A stretch of DNA of 59,152 nucleotides, from the NCBI RefSeq assembly GCF_001276715.1, contig NZ_LIUQ01000033.1:1-59152 (forward strand). The letters run 5' to 3'. Position 1 is the first letter of the stretch, and every line of letters begins with the position of its first letter. The DNA comes from Planktothricoides sp. SR001 (GTDB lineage: Bacteria > Cyanobacteriota > Cyanobacteriia > Cyanobacteriales > Laspinemataceae). Made by a program: the position numbers and the translations under genes. This document shows positions 25,567-35,294 of this stretch, one piece after another. The notes below the pieces were generated by a model. The model saw nothing but the letters and a program-made list of their open reading frames with translations, was not told the origin of the DNA and made no database searches.

Positions 25567-27078
25567 ATGTCTTCTGCTTCTACGGGCCGTTACCAAAGCC
25601 GATTCCTCAACCTCCTACTGGAAAAGTCCCAACAGCTATCTGATCGCATGGGACAAGCAGCGCGACAAGTCCAAACCACAACGATCTGGACAGTTCAGTT
25701 GTTGATGTATCCCCTGTATGCCATGTTTCAAACCGGGCGACTGGTGGGCAAACAGCTACAGCAAACCGTCAGTCAAAAACGGCCTGGGTTGCCCGGAAGC
25801 AAGCCACGGTCATCTGCCGTGGCCAAAGTTCAGTCACCGCCTAAGTCCCAACCGACCAAGCAGCCAGAAACAGCGCTTGCCACGGTTAGCGAAAGTGAAG
25901 CGGATCTGCCCTTACCGCCTTTGACGGATAAACCAAACGATCCCCCCTTGACTCGGCTATTTCACAAGCTGATCAACTGGATGGAAACCAGCACTGTGGC
26001 GGTCAAAGTGAATCTGTTTAAAGAATCAAAATTAAAACATCTGCCCCCCACTGCCGCAACCGCGCAAAATCTTTCCGGGGAAAACATGGGCATTGGTGCC
26101 GGTTTAAAGGCGACTCAAGCGCCCCCGACCGAAGACTCATTATTCTTAAAATCCATCGATATTGCATCCGCAACGCTTCGCGAACGCACCGTAGCCCAGT
26201 TAGAAGCGGGACAGTTTCCCCAGTGGCAAGAGATGACTGATGCGGTGGTGGACAACACGCGATCCTTCTGGGAACCTGTCAAAAATTGGTATATGTGGCA
26301 GGGAGACTATCCCCTCAATTTAGAAGATGAAGATTTAACCCGCGATTTATGGGCTGAACCCAGCAGTGCGACTCTGGCAAAGGCTGCCTCAGCAAACCAA
26401 ACGGCTCAAACTCAAACATTCGTCCCAGCATCAGCCTCCGACTTAGCCGAAAACCCATTGCCGCAACTGGTGCAAGTAGTACAAAAAAGTGAAGCAGTTA
26501 TTCGCACCACCATCACCGAATGGTTTGGCAAAGTGAACGCTTTAGTTCATATTCCGACGGTGAATTCCCCGAACCAGGGGAGCATGGGAGCAGAGGAGCG
26601 GGGGAGCAGAGGAGCAGAGGAGCTTTCTCTCTCGACGGCGGCTCTACACCCTACACCCTACACCCTACACCCTACACCCTACACCCTAAAAAACACGGCT
26701 GCATTCCTGCCATTAACCGTGGCAACAGTAGCCACCACCACGATCCAGAAAGTTGGCCAAACGGTGGCAGAAAACTGGGGAAAAATTGAGGCGATCGCGC
26801 ATTCACGAGCAAGCCATCAACTGACCCTGAAGGATCCTGCTACCGCTGAAACCACCTCGACTCTGACCCAAACTGAAACTCCCGTTACCGGAATGGGAGA
26901 ACCGGAAACCGGACGGGATTATATTGAAACCAAGGTTGTCTCCGTTGGCTATGTTAAACATCCCTTGCAAGTGGTACTTGAGGCGATCGATTGGGTGATG
27001 TTGCGCCTAGAAAAAATATTCTTAGTTGTTCGTGATTGGTTATTAGTGACTCGTGATTCATTATTTAGCTCAAAATAA
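25567..27078 (+). CDS. Unknown 503-aa protein carrying translated repeats
   Basis: I do not recognise a family. The N-terminus (TGRYQSRFLNLLLEKSQQLS) and an amphipathic stretch near 40-60 (TIWTVQLLMYPLYAMFQTGR) suggest membrane association. The middle is Pro, Ala and Thr-rich and looks disordered. The conserved-looking ends are residues about 200-270 (WQEMTDAVVDNTRSFWEPVK, then WYMWQGDYPLNL) and the C-terminus (HPLQVVLEAIDWVMLRLEKI, VVRDWLLVTRDSLF). Two insertions are repeat-derived: IASATLRERT (26158-26187), shared with the DUF3370 gene, and the minisatellite at 26574-26695 giving HPTPYTL peptides. Both keep the frame. It may work with the TPR protein just upstream. Confidence 0.65.
   Translation: MSSASTGRYQSRFLNLLLEKSQQLSDRMGQAARQVQTTTIWTVQLLMYPLYAMFQTGRLVGKQLQQTVSQKRPGLPGSKPRSSAVAKVQSPPKSQPTKQPETALATVSESEADLPLPPLTDKPNDPPLTRLFHKLINWMETSTVAVKVNLFKESKLKHLPPTAATAQNLSGENMGIGAGLKATQAPPTEDSLFLKSIDIASATLRERTVAQLEAGQFPQWQEMTDAVVDNTRSFWEPVKNWYMWQGDYPLNLEDEDLTRDLWAEPSSATLAKAASANQTAQTQTFVPASASDLAENPLPQLVQVVQKSEAVIRTTITEWFGKVNALVHIPTVNSPNQGSMGAEERGSRGAEELSLSTAALHPTPYTLHPTPYTLKNTAAFLPLTVATVATTTIQKVGQTVAENWGKIEAIAHSRASHQLTLKDPATAETTSTLTQTETPVTGMGEPETGRDYIETKVVSVGYVKHPLQVVLEAIDWVMLRLEKIFLVVRDWLLVTRDSLFSSK
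26158..26187. repeat. Dispersed repeat translated as DIASATLRER
   Basis: GATATTGCATCCGCAACGCT followed by TCGCGAACGC, in the same frame as the related 30 bases in the DUF3370 gene at 15931. Confidence 0.7.
26574..26695. repeat. In-frame minisatellite inside the 503-aa gene
   Basis: GGAGCAGAGGAGCGGGGGAG-type purine repeats pass into six to seven copies of the heptamer ACACCCT. Both parts match the intergenic repeat families seen at about 27100, 27310 and 59080 in this window. The reading frame stays open across about 120 bases. Confidence 0.85.
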
Positions 27079-27349
27079 CAACTAACAACTAACAGGGTGT
27101 AGGGGGAAGCCGCCGTCGTGTAGGGTGTAGGGTGTGGGGTGTGGGGAAGAGTGAATAGTGAATAGTGAATAGTGAATAGTGAATAGTGAATAGTGATATT
27201 TATGCATAACTTTTCACTTGTACGGGCTTTCTGGCCATTCGCCCCTACGACTTTTGTACGGGCGAATGGCCAGAAAGCCCCTACGACTTTTCACTTCTCT
27301 TCCCCCACACCCCACACCCCACACCCCACACCCCAACCAAAAACAATTA
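27079..27349. repeat. Cluster of four repeat types between convergent genes
   Basis: In order: GGTGTAGGGTGTGGGG repeats (27095-27150); six tandem copies of GTGAATA plus a partial one (27151-27197); a palindromic element at 27230-27295 flanked by ACTTTTCACTT; and CACACCC heptamers (27303-27335). The first and last sets are reverse complements of each other, so the whole region can fold. Confidence 0.85.
27219..27306. mobile_element. Palindromic miniature element with an 11-base flanking direct repeat
   Basis: GGGCTTTCTGGCCATTCGCCC at 27234-27254 and its perfect reverse complement at 27270-27290 (21-base arms, the last base of each given here by position) surround a short spacer, CTACGACTTTTGTA. 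ACTTTTCACTT occurs directly outside on both sides (27219-27229 and 27296-27306), as a target-site duplication would. It has no coding capacity. Confidence 0.6.
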
Positions 27350-28066
27350 TTAATCAACTAATTGATGGGCGATCGCAAATCGTACCAGTTCCGCACGATT
27401 ACAAGTGGATGTTTTTCTCAATAAACTACTCACATACTTTTCAACGGTGCGAGAACTCAGGTGCATTTTATCGCCTATTTTTGCATTGGATAATCCCCAA
27501 GTTAAGAAACTTAAAACTTCTTGTTCCCGGTGAGTTAAATCAATCTCTAAAGGGGCGATTTTTCTGGAATCAACGGTTAAATTTTTGGCATCGGAAACTG
27601 GGCGATCTGCCGACACAAGCTTGTCATTCCCGCGAAAGCGGGAATCCACTTGAGAAGCTAGATAAACAGAAAAATCTTTTTCAGCGTTAATTAGCTGCGA
27701 TCGCTCCAACAAATTGCGAACCACCGCCCCCAACTCTGGCAACTCAAACGGTTTGGGCAAATAAACATCACAACCAACTTGATACCCTAAAATTCTTTCC
27801 TCGGTCTTAGTTTTACTGGTTAATAAAATCACCGGCAATAATCTAAAAAAAGGTTGTTCCCGAATTTTTTTAATCAATTCATAACCATCCATCCCCGGCA
27901 TAATAATATCCGTAATCAGTAAATGTGGCCGATATTTTTCCACTAAAATCAGCGCATCTCGGCCATTTTCTGCCCGGATTACCGCATAACCAGAACCGTG
28001 AAGATAGTCACTAATCGACAAACAAATTGCCGGATCGTCATCAACAACAAGAATTATCAGAGACAT
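27350..28066 (-). CDS. NarL/LuxR-type response regulator
   Basis: Residues 1-120 form a receiver domain with the acidic pair in VVDDDPAIC, the phospho-acceptor Asp in LLITDIIMPGMDGYEL, and the Lys in YLPKPFEL. Residues about 172-236 are a LuxR-type HTH: LTHREQEVLSFLTWGLSNAK and LSSRTVEKYVSSLLRKT. No kinase gene is next to it. The linker (about 133-170) is unusual: residues about 140-148, SRFRGND, are encoded by a dispersed palindrome (27623-27649). It is convergent to the 503-aa gene, with repeats in between, and its upstream region is a long heptamer array. Confidence 0.9.
   Translation of the reverse strand: MSLIILVVDDDPAICLSISDYLHGSGYAVIRAENGRDALILVEKYRPHLLITDIIMPGMDGYELIKKIREQPFFRLLPVILLTSKTKTEERILGYQVGCDVYLPKPFELPELGAVVRNLLERSQLINAEKDFSVYLASQVDSRFRGNDKLVSADRPVSDAKNLTVDSRKIAPLEIDLTHREQEVLSFLTWGLSNAKIGDKMHLSSRTVEKYVSSLLRKTSTCNRAELVRFAIAHQLVD
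27623..27649. repeat. ATTCCCGCGAAAGCGGGAAT palindrome inside the regulator gene
   Basis: An 8-base perfect stem (ATTCCCGC/GCGGGAAT at 27626-27645) with a GAAA loop. Text of this type, giving HSRESGNP or SRFRGND peptides, is a very widespread bacterial interspersed repeat. Here it is translated in the linker between the receiver and HTH domains. Confidence 0.8.
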
Positions 28067-28445
28067 GGATAGTCAAGGGGTGTGGGGTGTGGGGTGTAGG
28101 GGGAGGAAAGAGGAAAGAGGAAAGAGGAAAGAGGAAAGAGTAAAGAGTAAAGAGTAAAGAGTAAAGAGTAAAGAGGAAATAGTAAAGAGGAAAGAGCAAA
28201 GAGCAAAGAGCAAAGAGCAAAGAGCAAAGAGCAAAGAGCAAAGAGGAAAGAGTAAAGAGTAAAGATATTCACTCTTCTCTCTTCTCTCTCCTCTATTCTC
28301 TCTCTGGTTATTGGTTATTAGTTGTTAGTTGTTGGTTATTAGTTGTTAGTTGTTGGCTATTGGTTATCCGATTTTCAAATAACAACCAACAAACAACAAC
28401 CAACAAACAACAATTAACCAACAACAACCAACAACCAACTAACAA
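28067..28445. repeat. Heptamer array and inverted repeat upstream of the response regulator
   Basis: From 28104 to 28265 there are about 23 uninterrupted heptamers of the form A-G-(G/T/C)-A-A-A-G, drifting from AGGAAAG to AGTAAAG to AGCAAAG without losing register. From about 28304 to 28451 TTGTTAGTTGTTGGTTATTA-like text faces ACAACCAACAAACAACA-like text, giving a long imperfect hairpin that runs to the end of pgi. No gene is seen. Confidence 0.85.
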
Positions 28446-30044
28446 CTAACTAGCGGAAATCATCGCGGTGAGGCTAGATGGTTTCGCGAAATCGCCTTGT
28501 AAAACAACACCCCGATCGTTAGCTGCCAAATGCCGGAGGATTTTATAGACGATTTCAATTTGATCGCTGGCACCAGCTTTAGCAGCGATCGCCTCCAAAG
28601 ACAGAGGGGCGGTTTCTTGGTGCAGCACTGCCAACACCTGTTTTTGCAGCGCCAAAATGCTGGCGGCGGCTTTTTTCCCTGCTTCTACCCCTGGTTGATG
28701 ATAAGCATTGATATTCACCAAAAAAGCATACAATCCTACAGCCCGTTCATACAGGGCAATCAACGCCCCAACGGTGCGCGGGTTCACCTGGGGGATGGTC
28801 AGAGTAATGGAGTCTCGGCCATTTTCAAACAAAGCAGCGCGAGTTCCCATTAAAAAGCCGGATAAATAATCGCCACAAGTGACATTGGGTTCGATTTCCA
28901 TACTGGGGCCTTGACGGTCTTCTAAGACTTCAATCAAGGTCATAAAGAAATTGGGCACCCCTTCGCGCAACTGTTGCACATAAGCGTGTTGATCCGTAGA
29001 CCCTTTATTGCCATAAACGGCAATTCCCTGGTAAACAATATTGCCATCTAGGTCTTTTTCTTTGCCCAAAGATTCCATTACCAGTTGTTGCAGATAGCGG
29101 CTAAATAAAAGCAAACTATCTTTGTAGGGCAAAACCACCATATCTTTTTCCCCGCGTCCATTGCCCGCAAAGTACCAAGAGAGGGCTAATAAGGCAGCAG
29201 GATTGTCTTTCAGGTTCGGGGTACGGGTGGCGATGTCCATTTCTTTCGCCCCAGCCAGCATTTCGCGAATGTCGATTCCTTGTAAAGCGGCAGGAAGTAA
29301 GCCCACGGCGGACAGTTCCGAGGTTCGTCCTCCTACCCAGTCTTCCATTGGGAAGGTGGCTAACCAGCCTTGGGACTTGGCATGGCGATCGAGGTTGCTG
29401 TCCACTCCGGTAATAGCGATCGCTTGTTGGGCAAAATTCAGGTTGCGCTGCGTAAAAGCATACTCAATTTCTAACATCCCATTGCGGGTTTCCGGGGTGC
29501 CCCCAGACTTGGAGATGATGATCACCAGAGTGCTAGAGAGTCGATCTTCCAGGGATTTCACGACTTTATCAATTCCTGTCGGGTCACTATTATCGATAAA
29601 GTGAATCTTCATCGGTGCCTGATCCGGTTCCAAGGCTTCCGCCACAAACTCCGGCCCCAGGGCGGAACCCCCAATCCCAATCGACAGCACATCAGTAAAT
29701 TTGGGCTGATTGGGGGGATGAATTTCCCCGGAATGCACTTTCGCGACAAAAGCCTCGATCGCCTCTAAAGTCTGAATAATATCCTGTTTCAGTTCTGGGG
29801 TCGGGGCTAAGTCAGGGTTGCGTAACCAATAATGACCCACCATCCGGTTTTCATCGGGATTCGCGATCGCCCCCCGTTCCAACTCTGCCATTTGGACAAA
29901 TGCCCGTTCAAACTCCGGCTGCATCTTCGCCACAAAAGCATCATCAAACCGCATCCGGCTGATATCCAGGTACAAACCTAATCCAGAGTGAAAATACAGC
30001 CACTCTTGATATCGTTGCCACAAATCCACTGCACTGATATCCAT
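28446..30044 (-). CDS. pgi: Glucose-6-phosphate isomerase
   Basis: The 532-residue protein interconverts glucose-6-phosphate and fructose-6-phosphate in the cytosol, linking glycogen turnover with the oxidative pentose phosphate and Calvin pathways. Diagnostic blocks are [18 protein letters not shown], the phosphate-binding [36 protein letters not shown] and the [15 protein letters not shown] block with the catalytic His. Length is the one usual in cyanobacteria. The stop lies within the repeat zone that separates it from the response regulator. Confidence 0.97.
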   Translation of the reverse strand: MDISAVDLWQRYQEWLYFHSGLGLYLDISRMRFDDAFVAKMQPEFERAFVQMAELERGAIANPDENRMVGHYWLRNPDLAPTPELKQDIIQTLEAIEAFVAKVHSGEIHPPNQPKFTDVLSIGIGGSALGPEFVAEALEPDQAPMKIHFIDNSDPTGIDKVVKSLEDRLSSTLVIIISKSGGTPETRNGMLEIEYAFTQRNLNFAQQAIAITGVDSNLDRHAKSQGWLATFPMEDWVGGRTSELSAVGLLPAALQGIDIREMLAGAKEMDIATRTPNLKDNPAALLALSWYFAGNGRGEKDMVVLPYKDSLLLFSRYLQQLVMESLGKEKDLDGNIVYQGIAVYGNKGSTDQHAYVQQLREGVPNFFMTLIEVLEDRQGPSMEIEPNVTCGDYLSGFLMGTRAALFENGRDSITLTIPQVNPRTVGALIALYERAVGLYAFLVNINAYHQPGVEAGKKAAASILALQKQVLAVLHQETAPLSLEAIAAKAGASDQIEIVYKILRHLAANDRGVVLQGDFAKPSSLTAMISAS

Positions 30045-30205
30045 ACAAAACTCAACTTATATAATCCTCATCACAACAGTTTATCTATCTAAGACCTCGC
30101 TAGATAGAGATTTGCCAATTCTGGGGCTACAGGGTTTATTTATTATTGGTTATTTATTGTTGGTTATTTGTTATTCGTTATTCGTTAAAAGACAAATAAC
30201 ACAAA

Positions 30206-33200
30206 CTAAGGAAGTTCTGGTTGTTCCACAGGTCTGATAATAGTGGTTGAGGAAGAACTTTTCGGGTCAAACACTGCCTTGAGTGCCTCCTCCAGACTTT
30301 CTGCCATCACAATTTGATTTTCATACACCACAATGACCCTCGCTAAAATTGGCAGACTATTTTGTTCAGCTTCCAAATACAATGGCTCTACATACAACAG
30401 AGATTGTTCAATGGGAATCACCAATAAATTGCCTTGAATTGCCCGAGAACCCTGCCGACTCCACAGAGAAATTTGTTGGGAAATCACCGGATCTTGATTA
30501 ATCCGGGCTTCCACTTGTTCGGGACCATAGATTAACCGCTGTTTAGGAAATTGATACAGCAGTAATTTGCCATAATTGTCATTATCCGCACGACCGGCTA
30601 ACCAGCCGATTAAATTATTCCGACTGGTAGGAGTAAAGGGATTGAGCAAGATAAACTCTTCTGAGTCTTGGGTCGGCAGTTTCATAATCAGATAATAGGG
30701 CTGTAGTAGCTGCCGTTCATTGCCGTAAACTTCTTGAGGAATTTGCCACTGGTCTTCCCGGTTATAAAAAACCTGGGGGTCGGTCATGTGGTAGATCAGC
30801 AGGCGTTGGGATTGGATCGTAAACAAATCTTCTGGATAACGAAGATGCACCCGCAAAGCTAATGGCATCTCCTCTAAGGGTTGAAATAACCCCGGAAAAA
30901 TATCTTGCCAAGTGGAGATAATTGGATCGGTCGGATCGGCGACATAGAAACCAACCGATCCATTGTAAGCATCAATCACCACTTTTACCGAGTTGCGGAT
31001 ATAGTTAAAGCCTTCTTCTCCCGGTTGGGAATAAGGATAGCGATCGCTCGTGGTATAAGCGTCAATAATCCAATACAAATAATTATTAACCGTTGACCCT
31101 GGACGGTTCGGTTCACCAGTGCCATTTTGACCCTGGAATAAGCTAGTGTTTGCCACCACCAAATAGGGGTCATTGTCATATTTTAAAAAAGGGGCAATTA
31201 ACTGAACTCTTTCCTGAATCGTCCGCCGAAATAACACTTTAGTTTCCGGGGTAAAATTCTTGGTAAAAACCATCTGCCAATTTTTCAAATACTGAGCAAA
31301 CACCAACCGGCGCCACCAAGAATTAAGAGACACCCCACCACTGCCATCATAAGTATTATAAACATTCTCATCACCACTGGGATAATCTAGCTCGCGTACC
31401 AGACTCGGTGCCATGACATAAGTATCGGTTAATTCACCGTAATAAATCCGAGGATGACTAATGGGAATACTGGCGCGAATTCGTTCGCTAGAAGTGCCTA
31501 AAAGTCCTTGGTTATCCCCAGTACCGACCCCAATATCTTTGACAAAATAATCCGGTAAACCTCCTGGACCAACGGTATTCACAGGGGAAAGAGTAAACCC
31601 ATAACCGTGGGTATAAACGAGATGTTCGTTTACCCAGGTGTTCGCCGCTTCGGGAACCGCGCTGTAGTCTAATTCGCGAGCCGAAATTAAGACTTGTTGT
31701 TTTTCTGTGGTCAGCCCTTGAACACTGGGTGCTTCTTTTTTCAGAGTGTAGCGGTCAATGTCCGCATCGAAGAATTTATAATATAGACGAATTTGTTGTA
31801 ACTGCCGATTGGTTTGTAGTAAAGGACGACTGTCCCACAGGCGAATATTGCGAATTGTCAGGTCATTATTTTTAATATCATTGTAGGTCAATTTTCCTTC
31901 TGGTTCAAAGGTTCGCGTTTCAATATTATCTAAGCCAAAACCCTGACGAGTAAAAGCAATACTCCTCTGAATATAGGGAGTTTCTCTCTCCAGTTCGTTG
32001 GGTTGAACCATAAACCGCTGTATTCCTGATGGCCAAAGATATTCAGCTACAACCATGACTAAAAGATAGGCAAATATGGCATATCTCAGCTTTGGGAGGC
32101 TGGAGGTTGTGCTGTTAAATGTTGATATTTTATCACGATTTTTTTTGCCATAAAAATTACTTATTTTATCCAAATTTAATCCTGTTTTTTTCATCGATTT
32201 TTTTTGGTTATATTCTAGGGATTTGCTGCTAGATTTGCCGAGAGTAATTAGCTGTAATTCGCTAAATTTAAATGTATTGGTGATTATTAACAGAAAAATC
32301 GCGATCGCACTAGCGCCAAGACTTAATATAATATATGCCGGTAGTTGAGCTTTCACATCGGTGAAACTGGCGCCATAATTTACCCCACGGTGAGAGTAAA
32401 GTAAGCGATAACAAGACAACCAATAATTTCCCGCAATACAGGCCATTAGTAAGCTAATTAATCGATATATATGGCTGCGTTCTTTTAGAGAAAAACCAGA
32501 AAAACGGCCATCACTCAAGCTATTATTTGCCAGTAAATAGTCAATAAATACCACAACAACCGCCGCAATTAATAAGCCTTTTAGCCAAAACTCTAGCAGT
32601 TCCCAAAAAGGCAGCCTAAAGATATAAAAGCTAATATCTTTATGAAACAAAGGATCGGTAACATTAAACGATATACCTTTAGCTAGTAACCAAAATTTTT
32701 CCCAATGATTAGAAAGGACAAAACCAAAACAAAGACTCAAAAAAGCCGCGATCGCCCAAAGGGTTTGAGGATAAAACAGCAGCAAAGTTGCCCCGATAAA
32801 TAAGCCTAAAATTTTCGGCCAATATGGGGCATCCATTGACCCAATCATCTGCCAGATTACTTGGATATCAAAACCACGGGGGGCTGAAGAATACATCAAC
32901 GGCAAACCCCCAGGCAGTTGCCAATATTTCGCGGCAGCTTGACCGTAGTATAAGACCATTAACTCGACTATTACCGCTAATCCAATCACAATCGGCAAAA
33001 GCGATCGCAGCCTCAATTGAAACTCGACATAATTAATTTCTATTCCCGTCGCTTCTACCGTTGATTGTATCAATTGTTTAGAACGTTTTTCTAGAGTAAT
33101 ATGTTCAGATTTCAGCCGATGAGCAATCTGTAAATTGCCCCATAGAAAAGTCATACTAACAGCAAAAACCAAGAAAAAAACAATAGTACGGGTAATAAAC

Positions 33201-33343
33201 CTTAACCAAAAAGCCCGATAATAACCAATTTCCTGAAACCAGAGATTTTCGGTAATAATCCAGGCAAAAATATCAAAGGTTAACCAAATTCCTAATATCA
33301 AAATAATGAACGGAAAAACTCGTTTCCAAAACCAGAAAACCAT
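30206..33343 (-). CDS. UPF0182 family membrane protein
   Basis: The 1045-residue protein belongs to UPF0182, large proteins of unknown function found in cyanobacteria and actinobacteria. The N-terminal 440 residues hold about seven hydrophobic segments (for example FPFIILILGIWLTFDIFAWI and LPIVIGLAVIVELMVLYYG), interrupted by a basic Ser/Lys-rich insert around 370-415. The rest is a large extracytoplasmic domain with family blocks NWQMVFTKNFTPETKVLFRR, DAYTTSDRYPYSQPGEEGFN and VDAYNGSVGFYVADP. The gene is separated from pgi by TTATTTG-type heptamers. No partner is suggested by its neighbours. Confidence 0.92.
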   Translation of the reverse strand: MVFWFWKRVFPFIILILGIWLTFDIFAWIITENLWFQEIGYYRAFWLRFITRTIVFFLVFAVSMTFLWGNLQIAHRLKSEHITLEKRSKQLIQSTVEATGIEINYVEFQLRLRSLLPIVIGLAVIVELMVLYYGQAAAKYWQLPGGLPLMYSSAPRGFDIQVIWQMIGSMDAPYWPKILGLFIGATLLLFYPQTLWAIAAFLSLCFGFVLSNHWEKFWLLAKGISFNVTDPLFHKDISFYIFRLPFWELLEFWLKGLLIAAVVVVFIDYLLANNSLSDGRFSGFSLKERSHIYRLISLLMACIAGNYWLSCYRLLYSHRGVNYGASFTDVKAQLPAYIILSLGASAIAIFLLIITNTFKFSELQLITLGKSSSKSLEYNQKKSMKKTGLNLDKISNFYGKKNRDKISTFNSTTSSLPKLRYAIFAYLLVMVVAEYLWPSGIQRFMVQPNELERETPYIQRSIAFTRQGFGLDNIETRTFEPEGKLTYNDIKNNDLTIRNIRLWDSRPLLQTNRQLQQIRLYYKFFDADIDRYTLKKEAPSVQGLTTEKQQVLISARELDYSAVPEAANTWVNEHLVYTHGYGFTLSPVNTVGPGGLPDYFVKDIGVGTGDNQGLLGTSSERIRASIPISHPRIYYGELTDTYVMAPSLVRELDYPSGDENVYNTYDGSGGVSLNSWWRRLVFAQYLKNWQMVFTKNFTPETKVLFRRTIQERVQLIAPFLKYDNDPYLVVANTSLFQGQNGTGEPNRPGSTVNNYLYWIIDAYTTSDRYPYSQPGEEGFNYIRNSVKVVIDAYNGSVGFYVADPTDPIISTWQDIFPGLFQPLEEMPLALRVHLRYPEDLFTIQSQRLLIYHMTDPQVFYNREDQWQIPQEVYGNERQLLQPYYLIMKLPTQDSEEFILLNPFTPTSRNNLIGWLAGRADNDNYGKLLLYQFPKQRLIYGPEQVEARINQDPVISQQISLWSRQGSRAIQGNLLVIPIEQSLLYVEPLYLEAEQNSLPILARVIVVYENQIVMAESLEEALKAVFDPKSSSSTTIIRPVEQPELP

Positions 33344-33654
33344 GATTTATAATTGTACTTTTTAAAGTGTTAATTGTACTTTTTAAGTTCTTAATTTTTA
33401 ATTGTTAATTGTTGGTGTCTGGGCAGTTTCCGAATCATTCATAACCAACAAAAACCCCCACACCATAAATCTTACAATTTAAATTATTGCCTCAAATTAA
33501 ATTCTAACCGCCAACCTCATTGATAAACTAGGAGAGATCAAGGAGGTTGGAGGTTTTGTGCTGCTATGTCCCAATCGTAAATTGAGTATTTATTTCATTT
33601 ACTAGCCGCGAATAGCAATTTCGCGATTTTTTTAAAATGAAGTCAATGAACCAC
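33344..33654. other. Intergenic region between hemA and the UPF0182 gene
   Basis: About 310 AT-rich bases. CCAACCTC at 33511-33518 and GAGGTTGG at 33543-33550 could form a hairpin after hemA. No gene or clear promoter is seen. Confidence 0.5.
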
Positions 33655-34950
33655 TTAGCTATATTGCTCACTAGAGCAAGCATCTTCTAAATTAAACAAA
33701 GTTTGCAAAGTGGCCATCGCTTGGCGTCGAGCCTCAATATCTTGTTGTGCCCGCAGTTGTACCATTGGGTCATGCAAAATTTTATTCACAATTCCTCGCG
33801 TCAACGCTTCAATCACCTCTTGATGTTTTTCGGCGAATTCTGAACCGAGACGAGAGAGGGCTTTTTCTAATTCTTGTTCGCGAATCCCTTCGATTTTTGC
33901 TCGTAAGCTGTTAATCGTTGGCACCGTTTCCAAGCTACTCCACCAAACATCAAAGGCTTCCACTTCTTCTTCTAGGAGTATCTCTGCTTCCATCGCCATC
34001 AGGCGGCGACTTTCTTGGTTTTGGGCAACCACAGCCTTTAGGTCATCCACATTAAAGGATTGCACATTGGTCAATTCCTGGACATCGGCATCCACATTTC
34101 TAGGGACGGAAATATCAATCAACATGATCGATTTGGTCGGTTCTAAGACGGGGGCTAATTTTTCCCGGTTGAGTAATGGCTGTGTTGCTCCGGTGCTGGT
34201 AAACACGATATCTGATTGACTAATAATCGTCATCATTTCAGCCAGGGGATGCAGTTGTAGGGCTGCGTCCGGAAATTTCTGGGCGAGTTCCTGCGATCGC
34301 GCCATAGAACGGTTAACAATCGCAATCTGCTGACAGCCTTTAGCCAACAAATGTTGAACCAAAAGTCTGGACATTTTGCCCGCCCCAATAATACAAACTT
34401 TCTGGGGTTCGAGACTCTCGACCTTCATTTGGGCTAACTCAACGGCGGCAGAACTAATGGAAACGGCACCAGTGCCAATATTTGTTTCCGTGCGTACCCG
34501 TTTTCCGGCGGTAATCGCTTGTTTCAAGAGGCGATTGAGAATGCGACCCACCCCTTTATATTGTTGTCCAAGTTTGTGGGTATTTTTCACCTGAGCCAGA
34601 ATTTGACCCTCACCGAGAACCAAACTATCCAGACCCGCAGCCACCCGCATCACATGAGTCACCGCATCTTCATGCAGCAGAATAAACAAATGAGGCCGCA
34701 ACTTATGTAAAGGCAATTTACTATGCTCAGAAAGAAACTGCGTAATTTCCATGGCTCCGGCTTGAGTTTCCGTAGTCACCACATAAATTTCTAAGCGGTT
34801 ACAGGTACTTAAAATGGCCACTTCTTCAATATGGGGATAACCTAACAAATGAGCCATCGCCTGACTCATTTGTGTTTCTGGAATACTCAGTTTTTCCCGA
34901 ATTTCTACCGGCGCTGTTTTGTGGCTGAGACCTACGACTGCAATATTCAT
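33655..34950 (-). CDS. hemA: Glutamyl-tRNA reductase
   Basis: The 431-residue enzyme reduces glutamyl-tRNA(Glu) to glutamate-1-semialdehyde, the first committed step of tetrapyrrole (chlorophyll, heme, bilin) synthesis. The nucleophilic Cys is in [28 protein letters not shown] is the conserved substrate-site block; [16 protein letters not shown] binds NADPH. The C-terminal dimerisation helix is present. It lies downstream of glpX in the same direction, with a 344-base spacer containing two perfect hairpins, so it may be expressed both by read-through and from its own promoter. Confidence 0.97.
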   Translation of the reverse strand: MNIAVVGLSHKTAPVEIREKLSIPETQMSQAMAHLLGYPHIEEVAILSTCNRLEIYVVTTETQAGAMEITQFLSEHSKLPLHKLRPHLFILLHEDAVTHVMRVAAGLDSLVLGEGQILAQVKNTHKLGQQYKGVGRILNRLLKQAITAGKRVRTETNIGTGAVSISSAAVELAQMKVESLEPQKVCIIGAGKMSRLLVQHLLAKGCQQIAIVNRSMARSQELAQKFPDAALQLHPLAEMMTIISQSDIVFTSTGATQPLLNREKLAPVLEPTKSIMLIDISVPRNVDADVQELTNVQSFNVDDLKAVVAQNQESRRLMAMEAEILLEEEVEAFDVWWSSLETVPTINSLRAKIEGIREQELEKALSRLGSEFAEKHQEVIEALTRGIVNKILHDPMVQLRAQQDIEARRQAMATLQTLFNLEDACSSEQYS

Positions 34951-35294
34951 GCTTATTTTCCTGAAGTTATTCCTCTTGAAATATCGACAACAAATTTTTT
35001 AAATCATCAAAGCTCAACAGATAATCTGAAAGCCAGACTCAACCGTTCCGACACCGAGAGATATCACACCCTCAAACGGATTTATTTTATAACTTTCAGC
35101 TTAATTACTCTAAGCGAAGCCAGAAAAATCAAGCTGAAAGTTCATTATCAAATCATGCTAATCTCCCTGAATTACTTACAGATTAAGCTAAAATTTTCGG
35201 TAAATACTCAGGAATCAATTCACCATGAAAACTGGGGAATTAAGAATTATAAAATTTTGGTAAATCTGATAATTCTTAATTCTTGGCAACTGCC
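34951..35294. other. glpX-hemA spacer with two perfect hairpins
   Basis: Reading from glpX (minus strand), first comes a 14-base perfect stem (35269-35282 with 35237-35250, arms ATAATTCTTAATTC and GAATTAAGAATTAT), starting 12 bases after the glpX stop; then a 12-base perfect stem (35131-35142 with 35091-35102, AAGCTGAAAGTT and AACTTTCAGCTT). Neither has a strong U-run, so they could be terminators, stabilisers or processing sites. No gene is seen. Confidence 0.65.

Noticed and set aside
28041-28272. Two frames encoding Leu/Phe-rich repeats (LLFALCS)
   Set aside because: They are translations of the heptamer array; three repeat units make seven codons, so any frame without a stop looks like a protein.
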